Source of the DNA: Baylisascaris procyonis
Lineage: Eukaryota > Nematoda > Chromadorea > Rhabditida > Ascarididae
Assembly (NCBI GenBank): GCA_037389465.1
Contig: JAZARR010000213.1
Span: 434,001 to 498,000 of the forward strand
DNA: 64,000 nucleotides
Direction of reading: 5' to 3'
The position numbers were made by a program, and so were the translations under genes. This document shows positions 1-11,855 of this stretch, in pieces (within the stretch, counting starts at the first letter, position 1; each line of letters starts with the position of its first letter). The notes beneath the pieces are model-generated. The model saw nothing but the letters and a program-made list of their open reading frames with translations, was not told where the DNA came from and ran no database searches.

Positions 1-1100
1 TAGAATAATGCTAAAGAGGGAAATTCTTCGAATGAAATCAAAAAAATTCGCTTCGTATTAAGAAGAAACAGTGACCACGATGAGTGATCATATTTAAGGT
101 CGCATAAAAAGTAGCATTATCAGCAGTATCTAGAATTTTCTCGTCTATCGGCTGACGTTATCAGTGGTGTTACTATTGCTGACTAGTGATAGTGCCCTTT
201 TTTCTCTCCCACTCTCTGCAAAGTCATCTCATCACATACGTTCATGGTGTTTATTTTTAGTGCTGTATGTACCCCAGTTGTGCTTTCTTCACTTTTATTG
301 CTCCAATAATGCAAAATTTATTTCGTTTCAATTATAATAATTCCATGCAATTAGCAAAGATTTGTATTCATCTCCGCATATTTTAGCTCATAATTTCCAT
401 TCTGGTCTGACAATGAGTTTCTTACTTGAACGGGGAATTTCGGTTGGTTCAAATGTCCCCTTTTGCTCACAGTAATGCTTATAAGACGTAAATATGAGTG
501 AGTATGGTAAAGAATAAAAAGCAACCAGCAATAACCACACGGATAAAGTTACTATTAAAAGCGCTAACTAAACTGCAGTATATAGGATGTGACAGTTTAA
601 TCGTCTCACAGATATATCGATGGAGTAACGAAAATAATCCACTCACGTATGTATACTCTTTTTTCTATCTCATAGACTATAGCACAATAAAAATTACTAT
701 CGTTAACTTGATTATTAATTTATGCAAATATTTTGCACAATTTTGTTATGCAAATATTTGAATTTATGTAAACGTTATGTGATGAAAAATACGAATAGAA
801 TAAAACAGCGCATGAATGAAATACAAAGGAAATGAACATTCGTTGATCAAATGGAAATTCCACTAGTCTTTTGAGGTAAACATTGAGGTAAATATTACTT
901 ATTGGCCATCATTATGTATCAGTTACAATACGAAAACAATGCAAAAGTGAACCTAGAGATATACAAGAATATTTACCTACAACAGTACACACGCATCATT
1001 ATTAAGTGACATGTAAATCAAATCTTTTGTTTTATTTTTATGCAAGCGACACGAGTATATGCACAATTTTCAAGAAAAATTTCATAAATTTCATGAGAAA

Positions 1101-1277
1101 TCATCGTCTTCAATAGGCATGAAGATGTCGATTTAAAAAATCACTTATAAATATTACCGAATATTTCTCACTGACCATCAAGATAACATCATCTATCACA
1201 GAAATGTTTTCTATAGTTTGTGGTTGAATAGGTTCTGATAGTGAGTCATGTAGGAATACAAATATGAGCCACTCAAG
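1101..1277. repeat. Divergent direct duplication, copy 1
   Basis: This block aligns with 1894-2070 on the same strand over about 177 bp with many substitutions and small indels. Shared landmarks include CTTCAATAG, GAAGATGTCG, ATCAAGAT and ATGAGCCACT. On the minus strand copy 1 sits inside an open frame (1110-1322), while copy 2 is broken by stops and indels. It could be a dispersed repeat or a decayed duplicated exon. No family was recognised. Confidence 0.75.
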
Positions 1278-1893
1278 TGCCCAAATCCCATATCGATGAG
1301 TAGCTAGCTGAATATTGAGCACGGTACTTCAACAAAGCCAACAGACGGTGAAGTAGATCAATGCGAAAATAGCGAACATCGCTGGGAAAACCAATCCTGA
1401 AAAAGGCAACTATGGAATATGATTTTAATTTAAATGCTTTCATATGCCCGCTTGGTCCATTAAACTGAGACTTTTATTGAGCACTGTAGTCGTTATAACC
1501 GAAAATAAATGCCGTAGTCATTATTCTTACAAATAGCACTTTAATTAAAATATTACTTTCTGCAGTGCTACGTTTTTGAAATTTATAATAAATGCAATTA
1601 GTTTCAAGCTTCGAGGCATTACAAGTTTAATATTCCAGTATCAGCAGCAGTGAAAATTCTCTGAAAGAATTCAATAAAAAATTTTTTCAGCTATTCTTAT
1701 AAGCAGAAGCGAGCCAAGCGGAAATTTACCGCTCATAATGCAAAATTTATTTCGTTTTTATGGATTTATGCAAATTTTTCCAAATAAGCAGATTATGAAG
1801 TTTTATATGGACGGTCGCTTAAAAAATATGCCCTTTATTTGTTACATGACCAAAAATAAACATTAATTTCGAGCCAAAATTTGAATAATAAAA

Positions 1894-2070
1894 TCACTGT
1901 CTTCAATAGATAGGAAGATGTCGCTTTAAGATTCACATAAAAATATCATCGAATATTTTTCACTGATCATCAAGATGACATCATCGTATCATAGAAATGA
2001 AGTTTTCTATAGTTTATGGTTGAAGAGGCTCTGATAGTGGGTCACATAGCAATACAGATATGAGCCACTT
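1894..2070. repeat. Divergent direct duplication, copy 2
   Basis: Second copy of the 1101-1277 block, about 790 bp downstream in the same orientation. The corresponding minus-strand frame is interrupted, so any coding function is restricted to copy 1 or absent from both. Confidence 0.75.
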
Positions 2071-4791
2071 AATCAAATAAAAACATAAACCACAATTAAC
2101 CAACTAGAGAGGACGTCCATTCGCGTTTGTTCTTTGAATAGACCATAGATTCTACAGATGAAACTCTTTTGACGTTTCCTTGCATTCCACTTGCTAGCTG
2201 GTGTGATCAGTTGCTCTTCCTGCAGTCAAAGAATAGTTTAATTGAAGGAACAGTTTTGAGAAAATCAACCTCTACCGAATATCTTGGCTATTTAATGTGA
2301 TATTACCGAATAACAGTAGCAATAAGAAATAATAGCAAAAACAATAAAATAATAATAAGAAGGAAATGATAGTGACGGTAGGAAAATTATAAAAACAATA
2401 AAAAAGAAGGCAATAACGATGACAATAATAACCATAATTGATATAACGTTAAGAGCATTATTAAAAATGATGACAGCAACACTAATAGTAACAATAACAG
2501 TTTCGATCACCCTTGAATATGACTTCCTTCAATTTGAGGAAACTGCTCGGAAGCATCAAAAAAGCTGGGAAGCTGTGATACAACCTCGGAGCTTTCCTAA
2601 TATAGACCAGATTCTCTGAACTCGAGGGGCTTTGAGCCTGATGGACCCCGAATTTCTAGGCAGGGCTTCCGAGGTCCTAGGCACGCAGGCGATCTCTAGA
2701 AATCATCTCTCACTAACAATTTACATTCATCTTCTTCGGACATATCTATATGAATTCAATACACAACGAAAAGTGCTATATAAATAAGCGTCCAATAAAA
2801 ATTTGTGCAAATTTTACTAGTATTTAAAAAAAAATTGGTCAAATATATAAAACGAATGCTTACCGGATCAGAAATGTGCGCATCGCAGCATTCATGCTGT
2901 GCTGAAAAAATAATTGAATTCAATTTTTTGTAAGAAAATAATATTTTCTTAAGCTAAAAATGCCAATAGTTTTTATAAAAAATTGTTTAAATTAGTGCGA
3001 AATGTGCTCAGCAATTTGTCTATTTCATTAATACGAATGAAATATTTCACGTTCACATCACATTTTCCCCCCGAACCTTTATTATAATTCCTCTTTTTAT
3101 AATTCCATTTTTCGAAGTGAAATTTTCATGGTGCACCTTTATATAATGACGTATTCCACCCAATTTATGCAGAAGAAATTTCACTAATGCAAAACAAATT
3201 CAATTATATCGGGAAATATCTCGAAACGAAGAAAGATGAAGTAAATTTATCACATACACCGAACGAAATATAAAAATTAAGCAGTTATGTGCATTAGCAA
3301 AATTTGAATCCTAATAAATTACACTACAGAGAGCGTAAAATCTGATTTTCCAATGATTTTAGCTAATTGCTTTTTTTCCGTATATCGGTTCTTTTGTGGA
3401 CAGAACAGAAACATTCCATTATCACAATGCCTTCTTCACTTCTGAGCTGTAATATATTATAAAATGTTACCTGAATAGAGGTAAGAGATAAGCACACTCT
3501 CGATGAATGAAAGAAGGACGAAGAGCAACATTGCTGAAATTAGTGTTATGAAGGAATCATTATAAATATCGAGTTTCATTGACACCCAAGAAATTCGCTC
3601 TAAATATTCATTCGCTCAGAATTTTCGACCAATTTCAGTATATATTTAAGTGGTATATACCTAATATACCTTTATCGTCAGCAGCAAAACAATTCGTTTT
3701 TTTTTCAGGTTGAACTACAGTCGAGGAAGTTAATTAATCGAGAAAGTTCTTCAAGTGCACTAAAAACATGGTTCCTTAACCTCCTAAATTTATTTGGATA
3801 TTAGATAAATTAAAATCGCTTCTAATTCGTCGTAATGTCTTAAACAGAATGGAAAGCGCAAAATAGCAAAACTTAAAATGTGTTGAAAATTTCAAATTAC
3901 TGTGTGAAATAAATTAATAACATTTGGTGAAAAAAATTTCGACAAAACAACCTACTTCCACTCCACACATCCAACGCTTTTGCATATGACGTTTTAGGTA
4001 GATCTCTGTTGAAAAGCGCCGACTGAAAATGAAATATTTTTGAGCATCAATAAGCAGAGAAATTCTCGAAGAAAAAGTGGAATAACATGATAGAATGGCA
4101 GCACAATAAGCGCTTTTTGCGACTTCACCCAAAAATATTTTGTTGAGCGAATATTTAGCAAACAAAAATGCATGCAAACGAAGCTTATACGATGCGCGTT
4201 TTTGAATGTTTTTTTTGTAAATTTGCAACTGCAAAGCTCACTATGGCGAGGATATATGTGTGCGCATGTCTATGCGTGTCTGTCCATCTGTAGATCTAAT
4301 AACTAACTCGTGAAGCAACGATGTATATACGCATACGTACATGTGTACAAGTACATATTGTCGTAAAGCACTTTCAAAATAAAAGCTTATAAAAGCACAC
4401 AAAAATAAACACTTTGTAGAAGAGTTGTAGGAACGGTCGAGTTTAGCCAAAAGGAATGCATAGTTGTACATGTTCTATCATTTTTCGGCAAATGATGACG
4501 ATTGGTCTGCTGGTCGAGATTGAAAAGCACATATTGCGCCAATCACGCTGGCACGCTTTTCCGCTTTCTTGCAATCCCCTTCTTTAACGTAATGATTGGA
4601 ACACTTCTGGGAAAGCAAAATAAAATAATGCCTCACATATTTTTTCTCACAGAACCGATCCCATGCAAATCTTTACCTAAAACGATTCATGGACCTCAAA
4701 AACGACCGACTCTAGAAGAAAATTGAGTGATGAATTTTAACGCATACTTAGAGTAACTTTGGGTGGTATTTAATTGTATGACTATACGTAC

Positions 4792-7700
4792 CCAATTTTC
4801 ATCTCTACTGAGTGCACCTTATTAGCAGTCTGCAGGAGAAAAGCCTCTAAAGAGGTATTGTGCTACAAGGTAAACGCATATCTCGTAACCATTGCTTGAG
4901 GACCAGCGAAAAATTCATTTGCAACAGGATCTGAAACCGCGAACATTTGCTTTCAGAGCTGTGCTCTTACCAGCTAAGCCACTGTGAACGTTTTTAATTG
5001 CCATCAATCTTATCACAGTACTACTAGATACAGTCAGCAAATTTTACCATAGAAGTAAATGTCCAAAGTGTCTAAAAAGAAATACTTACAAAAACAGCCA
5101 ACAGCGCCAGAGTACCGAGTCCGATAAACGTCCGAGCCGTCGCTTTCGAAGGATGAAGGTAGAAAGCAGTCCATGATGCAATAACTAACATCGACGTTGG
5201 GAGGTAAAAATGGTAGAAATAGTACCTAAAACTGTTATACTTCAGGGCACAAGCCACCTTATCGGCTTATGGATGTGTGGTCCTATTCAGGTGGAGAGGG
5301 GATAAACCGTTCTCATGGCCTCCCAAAAGAGGAAAATGCTGGATGAATCAATACGATCGCCACACCACCTGCGCCACAAGGTCATGAAAATGTCATCATC
5401 CCTATTCCCCCATCTCCTCTCCAGTCACTATCCGTATTTAACGATTGATATAGTTGCTTTAAATTGCCGAAGCAACTGATCAGGCATTACTCAGCTGATA
5501 AGCACTACCACTAAAACAATCACGAAAGAAACGGAATAATAAAGCACTCTGAATTGTATTCACATTTGTATCCTTTCTTCTAGTTTGAAAGGAACGAAAG
5601 AAGGAAGAGGTGGGATCACTCATATGCTAGTAGCAATTTTCTGGAAATTTTACGACTCCCAGGGAGCGGATCACAATCATACAATAAAGCGGGTGCTGGA
5701 AATATTTGAAAATTGCAGAAGTCGAAGAAAAATATTCTGGAATGGCAAACTTTTCGATCTTTTCTAGCCAAATTTCGAGATAATGAAAGCCTATTATTTA
5801 TCACTGAAGTGAGGCTATTCCTAAAGACTATTCCTAGCAGCTTGCCAGGTCTTTTTTCGAAAATTGCATAGCATGAGCAAAGCTGCCGAGTAAATCTGCG
5901 CACATATGGTCATATCTGATCAAAATTCACTATGATATTTATTCATTACCACTATATTAGATCATTTCGAACGATAAATCCTATAAAATAAATTGTCCTA
6001 TCTAACGCTGTTGTATTTTTTTTTCCAATTGAAAGTCCTTCTTAACTAAACGGATGCAAACAAAGTTCAAAGATCGCTTCTTCAATTTTTGCACTCCATT
6101 CTCGAGATATTTTCCTCGCAAAATGTTGGTAATGAAAACAGAGAAACAAATTGGTCGTTAGGAACATTGATATATAACAAAGCATTTGAGAATATAGTGA
6201 TGAAAAGCCTTTCCAAGGTTTTTCCATTATTTTACGAATTTTTCCATCATTTCGATGAATCTTCAAAGCAGTTGATGAATAAAACAGTCGGTTTATTCTT
6301 TCTCGATTGTTTTTTTTCGAAAATGCGGAAAAGAAATTTGCATAACATAAATTTTTAAAATACTTATTTTAACATTTCATAAGATATGTTCGAAAAAAAA
6401 CATAAAAATGAACCCGAATTTGCGTCGTAGATGGAAGACAGCCTGGATATTTGAATAGATACGTTCTTTGACTCTCACCGATTTCCCTTCAGAGGTTATA
6501 TTTGAAATTTCGAATAACGGCAACATCAGATAATTGGCATCGTACTTGATCGCTATCTCATTATCCCATATATACACTGCAAAAATTTCAGCATTTATAT
6601 AGGCTTCATCATATGAACAGCTTTACAGCGGAAATGTAGAGAATGTTTGTATATGATCAATGAATATATTATTCGATTGTTCGTATATGACGGACTATTG
6701 GTGCGTATTTAAATTCTCACAGCAAACCCCATCACTGATGAGCAAGAAAAGGGGGGAGATAAGATGGGATGAGGCCAGTGCCTGTCCTCAAATCCCCCCT
6801 ACCCCCCCCCCCCCCCACCCATGTCCTCAATCTCGTTCTTGTTCTAGAATTTGGATAGATAATGTTCATAACCCATATTTTCCGCAAAAACTTTGAAGCC
6901 TTTCATAACAGAACATCAAAATTTCTTAGGTTGTCCTCGCTGAGTCCACTCTTACCTCGCTATGGATTTATGTTTTATTGCATCGTTGGTACAAAATATG
7001 GTCGGAAATGAACCCGCGAGAGTGCTGTTCATTTTAAAATTGGCATGAAAATGCAAGACTACTAACATTTAAGTTCTGGGCAGTTGAAAATACTAACTAC
7101 AAACATTGTGATAAATTAGGAATAAATAAAATACATTATAAGTAATAATGTTTTTCAAAATGTACTAGAAAAAAGGGATTAACAAGAACTGAAACTATAG
7201 TGCAGAAAAAGAGTTGCATATGCAAATACATTTATGTACAGAAAAAAAGAACTCCAAAATTACCATCATAATGCGAAATTTTCAATTAACCTTATAAAAA
7301 CATGAAAGATTCTGAAAAAAAGTGCAAAAGGTGCAAAAAATTAAACCGATATCGTCTTCGGTGTAAGCATATGACCCGATATTAAAAGTGCACGTTTGAG
7401 TGTCGAATGGTAATTTCTGAAAAAAAAGGGGTATTAACCATAACCATATAATATAGTCACTTGCGGCACAATTGCAGAAAACGACGGCACCCTAGCTGCG
7501 AACTGCGAACGGTGCTGAGCTTATGCTCCGCATTCGTACGCACCACTACCGTACTCCGCACTCTACAAGCGAACACTAACATCGATGACAGAAAGTGGGA
7601 AACTTGTAATATAAACATGGCAAGCTTTTCCATCATGCGACTCGGAATGTCAAATAATATCCCTATACGAAATTTCAGCTCAATCAGAGAAGGGAAGTGC

Positions 7701-10700
7701 ACTTGCTGGATGGGCTATAGTTCCCTTCAATCACTGAGTGGCGCATGAAATTCTGCAAGGCAGCATTAAATTGACATTCTAAGTTAATGATGGGAAACTC
7801 GCCTGTTTCCATTACAATTTTTCCAGTTTCTGCGATGGGAGTTAATCTTCGTTTGCAGAGTGCAGATTACGGTAATGGTGCGTACGAAATTTGGGGCATA
7901 AGCTCAGCTCGGTTCGCAATTCGCAGCAAGGGTGCCATTGTTTTCTGCAATTGTGCCAAAATTTCTGATGTAAATTTCACAAATGATAAAGCTGTTGAAT
8001 AACGTTTCAATATTCTAAATGAACAAACCGTAAAATCCATTGGACAGAAAATTGTCATCGAAAGACGTGTGCTGTAGATTACTGAACCGTCATGTTGGAT
8101 ATGAATCAACGTATTTCGTTGGTCAAGCATATGTCGGTGCGCTTCATCTTCGTTCTAAAATGTGCTCCGAGATGAGAGTGGCTTCGGTTGACGGTTCGTT
8201 CCACTATTTCTCCCCATACTCCACCGGTAGATCCATAAAGATTCCAGCAAACTTGAGAGGATACCAGAGCAGTTAGCATTATAAGTGGTTCCTAGATTTC
8301 ACCTGCGAGACCTAGACTTCCAAGAATTACCAGCAAAACCATAAAATGCACAAAGCAGTGCATCCATCCTTTTAAAAAGCTTTATCTTTCATGGGATGGA
8401 ACTTCTGCCATCCTTTAATACTTGGAAGTGCATCCAAAGCTCGTGGATTAGCATGAACACTGATAAAGCAGGTCAACTACGATCACCATTACATCTGCTA
8501 AATCTCGTAGCTCTATCTTCAGCGGTTCCCGAGTCAAAACCATCAGACAAATAGATTAGCACAGAGATTCTGTATTAACCATATCCTAATATAAAGTCAA
8601 ATGCTACAAAAGTATATTTTAAAATTAAACAATTTTTGCTGAAAATTCCACAGAAAAAAAAACAACTGCAAAATTCGCTATTCGAAAATTCGAAATTGGT
8701 GAAAAGACAAACGCCGAAAAACGTGTCGGGAGTCCATATTTTATGATTGTCTCTCAGACTGACAACATCGGGTCCTTCTTTTGCATAGGTGAGACGGTCA
8801 TCTCTCCATTTCTGCCGCAGAAACAGTTGCAAATCGTATTCCATGTTTATATCGTCAACTCGCTTAAGGCTAAATTTAATGCTCAATTATTTTCTGGAGT
8901 TCATATGAAGTCTGGAATTACTGCAACCCTTCTCCTTAATTTCGAAGTAATATAAACATGTGAAAAGCGCATATATGTGCTGTCTCATATATGCCCTTTT
9001 TTCGATGTGAACACTTTATATATGCCAATAAAATTTTTATCACTCATCTAACATCAATATCATTTGAGACCAGTCACGTGAAAAAAGTTTTGGAAATTCG
9101 CCAAATGCAAATCATTGCACGAATGCCAACTTGGAAAATTCAAAGAAAAAATTATAGGAATGGAAATGTTCAGCTAAAAATTGAAAAAAAAAACAAGGAG
9201 GAAAATTTTCAGTACACCGACGATAGTGTAGATAAATGAGATCATCTCTTCGATCAATGCATTTGATACAAAACAACTGACCTTACTACGTGCATGCTGA
9301 CCGTAACGACAACAGGTCGATGAAATCCTGAAAAATTTGCCATTCAAAACTTTACTTTCAATAAGAAAGCATCTCGAAATAATATTTTAGAGTAATAAAT
9401 AAACATTTAGAGAAAAAGTAATCAAAATTATTTATAAGTAATGATAGGTTATCAAAGAATTTCAATTTCACTGAATGCTTATTTCTTTTTGAATTCTCAA
9501 CTACGAAAAAAAATTATGTTCAGTATGATACTGTTACTTACTAATCGAATCGTTTGTTGATATTCCACTCTTACTTTTGAATTTGGCATAATGGGCATTC
9601 TATTCTGAGCTTAAAAATCTAAGTTTAAAACTTGTTGAAAAATATGGATTGCTTTCAGCCTTATTTGATCTAAAAGAAATGACAGCTGCAGTGCGATCAG
9701 CCGAAAACTTTCGAATTTTCAAACTTTCGCGTGTTGGAATATTTGATCGCCGATCTTCATTAATCATCAATCGACCACCGGTCTCTAGTGATCGGATATT
9801 GCGAGACGGATAAGCATCCCAACTTTTTAAACACCGAGTCAGAGAATTTGAATTGGTGGACCTCTCATGCCTTGCCCCACCTTTGACTCTATTAGACCGT
9901 ATTTGGAGTAACTGTGGCATTATGAGGTGGGAGGCCGCCAGCAGAGAAGGTTTAGCCATCATGCAGGGAAAGAGAGATCCTAAAGGTCGTAGTGGGCAAA
10001 CGTTATGAATTTCCCTAATGAAAGTTAAAAAAACAAACTAACTAACTGAAATGTCTCAAAGAATGAAGATTGCCTATTCTATTCGTTAGGTAGTAAACAA
10101 CTAAATGAAAGAGTGCACTAAAACAGAGATGACCGAATTTGCAAAAGCTATGATACCGTTGCACCCCAACATCGATTCGGTTTCTTTAACAGCACAATAA
10201 TTCATATCGTTTTATGATAATTTATAAAGAAATAACCTTCATATAGGACGTTGCCAATCGGTCGAACGTTTGGATTATAGCCATTGAGCAATGTGTCGAT
10301 AATCTCAGCCTCTTGAGTGACTCGTCGTCTTCAAAACAAATAATGACGTAAATTTACAAGTTAAATTCAATGAATTACTACATAAGAATATTTTCAAAAA
10401 ATTGAGTTGAAATTTAAAAATTCTTGTAGCTAGAAGATTTATGAAAAAAAAATTCCATTAAGACACTTCAGCTGTTTTTTTGTCCATTAAACTTTTTTGT
10501 CTAATTTTTGAATTTTCAGAGAATATCCATTAAACAAAACACTCCAGTTGAAATACAAATTAAGATCACATAAAAATTACATCAAATATATTAAAATATA
10601 TAAAATAATATTCCTTTGGTGACAACTTTTTTTCAAAGAATTTTATCGATTTTCTTAATTTGTAATTTTTTGGGCATCTTCTCTTTTAGGAAATTTACAA

Positions 10701-11535
10701 CCGCTCATTTCATTTCGAACAAAAAGAATGGAAGATATTTAAAAAACTGAGAGTATTGCATGAACGAAAAGTGTTACGAATGAGAATACTCGCAAAACAA
10801 AAAACTTTTTTTTTGTTTCATAAGAACAACACACAACTGGTTAATGCAACTTTACACTTCAAAATTAATCTATTTGACTGTAGTATTTCGTTCCACACAA
10901 ATTGGCAACTCATTATCGCTTTGTATAGATAACTTCGATGAATCGATTATCGATTATTGCCCTATTATCGAATATGATAGTGCAACCAACAGGCAATGTG
11001 GCACACATACAAACAGTGACAGACAATATGGTACAACATACAGACAACAACGGACAATATGGCATAACATATGAATAATAATTCCAACTAAATTTGATGC
11101 AACTTGCAAGAAAACGCAAGGCTTTTTTCATAGTAGATTAATGCTTTTTGGGCAAAGATCATTGATAAAAACTTCGGTAAGTTTAACATTTCGATGAAGC
11201 ATTTCTTGGCGCATAATGTAGCATGCCTTTTGATTACTCTAAACAGCGTGAGCAGGCAGGGCTGAAGTTGGGATTCGTCTATAACGGTCTTAAGGCTTGC
11301 TTAAACGCATAACATTACTACCATATATACAGTAATCTGAAGCGACAAACCGTCACGCCTTGAAGTTCGAATACATAAAAATGCAATCATTTTAATTTGA
11401 AACACTTTAAAATTTGACAGGGAAGTTTAGAATTCCCATATCACCCTTTTAATAGGCTTTCAAATGGGATGAAATACTTACTCATCGAAGTTGATCTCCT
11501 CTTCATCTTCTGGTTTACCGAGAATGTTTACCGCA
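4792..11535 (-). CDS. Cys-loop ligand-gated ion channel subunit (partial gene model)
   Basis: Pentameric neurotransmitter-gated channel subunit of the plasma membrane. Exons in order on the minus strand: 11535-11482, 10328-10237, 9327-9282, 8869-8713, 8154-8029, 7416-7347, 6576-6414, 5225-5090 and tentatively 4829-4792. All junction phases agree. Family marks include the beta-strand motif MEYDLQLFLRQKW, then WTPDTFF, DGSVIYSTRL, and a Cys-loop of C, 13 residues, C (CPMDF..LPFDTQTC) split across two exons. LPLFEI and the TM1 entry FGYYFYHFYLP follow, then TM2 starting ATARTFIGLGT. The N-terminal signal exon and TM3-TM4 were not found. TM2 lacks the Pro-Ala-Arg entrance usual in GABA, glycine and GluCl anion channels (here Thr-Ala-Arg), so ion selectivity and ligand cannot be asserted. 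The second extracellular disulfide of glycine/GluCl channels is absent. The family assignment is firm; the subtype is not. Confidence 0.92.
4925..5005 (-). other. tRNA-derived or decayed tRNA sequence
   Basis: On the minus strand the block carries a good internal A-box (TGGCTTAGCTGG) and a degenerate B-box about 35 bases on (GTTTCAGATCC). The acceptor and anticodon stems do not pair well. It looks like a SINE head or tRNA pseudogene rather than a working tRNA. It lies in the intergenic or intronic space just 5' (plus coordinates) of the channel TM1-TM2 exon. Confidence 0.4.
6802..6820. repeat. Poly-C tract in a channel intron
   Basis: Homopolymer run of about 14-15 C with near-pure C flanks, inside the intron between the channel exons 7416-7347 and 6576-6414. 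Similar C or G runs recur at about 17303, 17581, 20119, 52271 and 60542. Confidence 0.85.
7465..7957. mobile_element. MITE copy A, long terminal inverted repeats
   Basis: The left end (GGCACAATTGCAGAAAACGA) and right end are inverted complements (..TTTTCTGCAATTGTGCC). Imperfect inverted identity continues inward for roughly 100 bp, including a GCGTACGCACC-like block facing GGTGCGTACG. The interior is short and has no transposase frame. It shares termini and interior (AAACTTGTAATA, GAATGTCAAA, GGGAAGTGCACTTGCTGG) with the copies at 19.2 and 39.5 kb. It sits wholly inside the intron that splits the channel's Cys-loop. Target-site duplication is not clear. Confidence 0.88.
9600..9962 (-). other. 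120-codon open frame inside a channel intron, unidentified
   Basis: This open frame has a mixed, basic composition unlike the AT-rich shadow ORFs. It lies in the intron between channel exons 10328-10237 and 9327-9282, which join in phase without it. No motif, signal peptide or family resemblance was seen. It could be an alternative exon, a relic of a transposon, or chance. Confidence 0.2.
10985..11072. repeat. Degenerate short tandem repeat, about three 29-bp units
   Basis: Units share the pattern GACAATATGG.ACAACATACA with substitutions between copies. It lies in the intron between the first two recognised channel exons. Confidence 0.7.
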
Positions 11536-11757
11536 CTGCAATATCACCATATTGATTACATCTGCATGAACTGGTGGATGGAATGGGGGAGGGGATAATT
11601 GAGATAGCCTCGGGGAATGCAAGATTCTACGCTCACATAGGGTCTATGAACTGAAATGAGGAAGCTGTGATGAGGATTGTAATAAAAACACTCCCGAGCA
11701 TCACATTTCAAGTCTCTGCACTGCTTTTTTTACAAACTTTTGCAAACAAAATTTCCA

Positions 11758-11759
<2 letters not shown>

Positions 11760-11854
<95 letters not shown>
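11760..11854. repeat. (AT)n microsatellite
   Basis: Uninterrupted alternating TA for about 94 bases, 5' of the first recognised channel exon (minus strand). It generates a spurious Tyr-Ile repeat ORF. Confidence 0.99.

Positions 11855-11855
<1 letters not shown>

Larger units (their letters stand above)
1..4791. other. Left flank with no supported gene
   Basis: No open frame here joins convincingly to a known family. The missing TM3-TM4 exons of the ion channel ending at 4792 should lie here, because the channel runs on the minus strand, but I could not identify them. The stretch holds an AATAA-type low-complexity patch near 2290-2470 that creates spurious hydrophobic ORFs, and the divergent duplication listed separately. 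Confidence 0.6.

Noticed and set aside
2292..2619. Two overlapping hydrophobic ORFs on both strands
   Set aside because: Produced by an AATAA-type low-complexity patch; no splice context.
3940..3985. TM3 start of the channel (a KALDVW reading on the minus strand)
   Set aside because: The frame runs into charged residues and no hydrophobic helix follows; there is no good acceptor.
7457..8002. Several 70-95-codon ORFs on both strands
   Set aside because: They are readings of the inverted arms of MITE copy A, not genes. Their minus-strand overlap with the channel is only at 8029-8154, which is a true exon.
11667..11855. 62-codon plus ORF
   Set aside because: Two thirds of it is the (AT)n tract translated as alternating Tyr-Ile.
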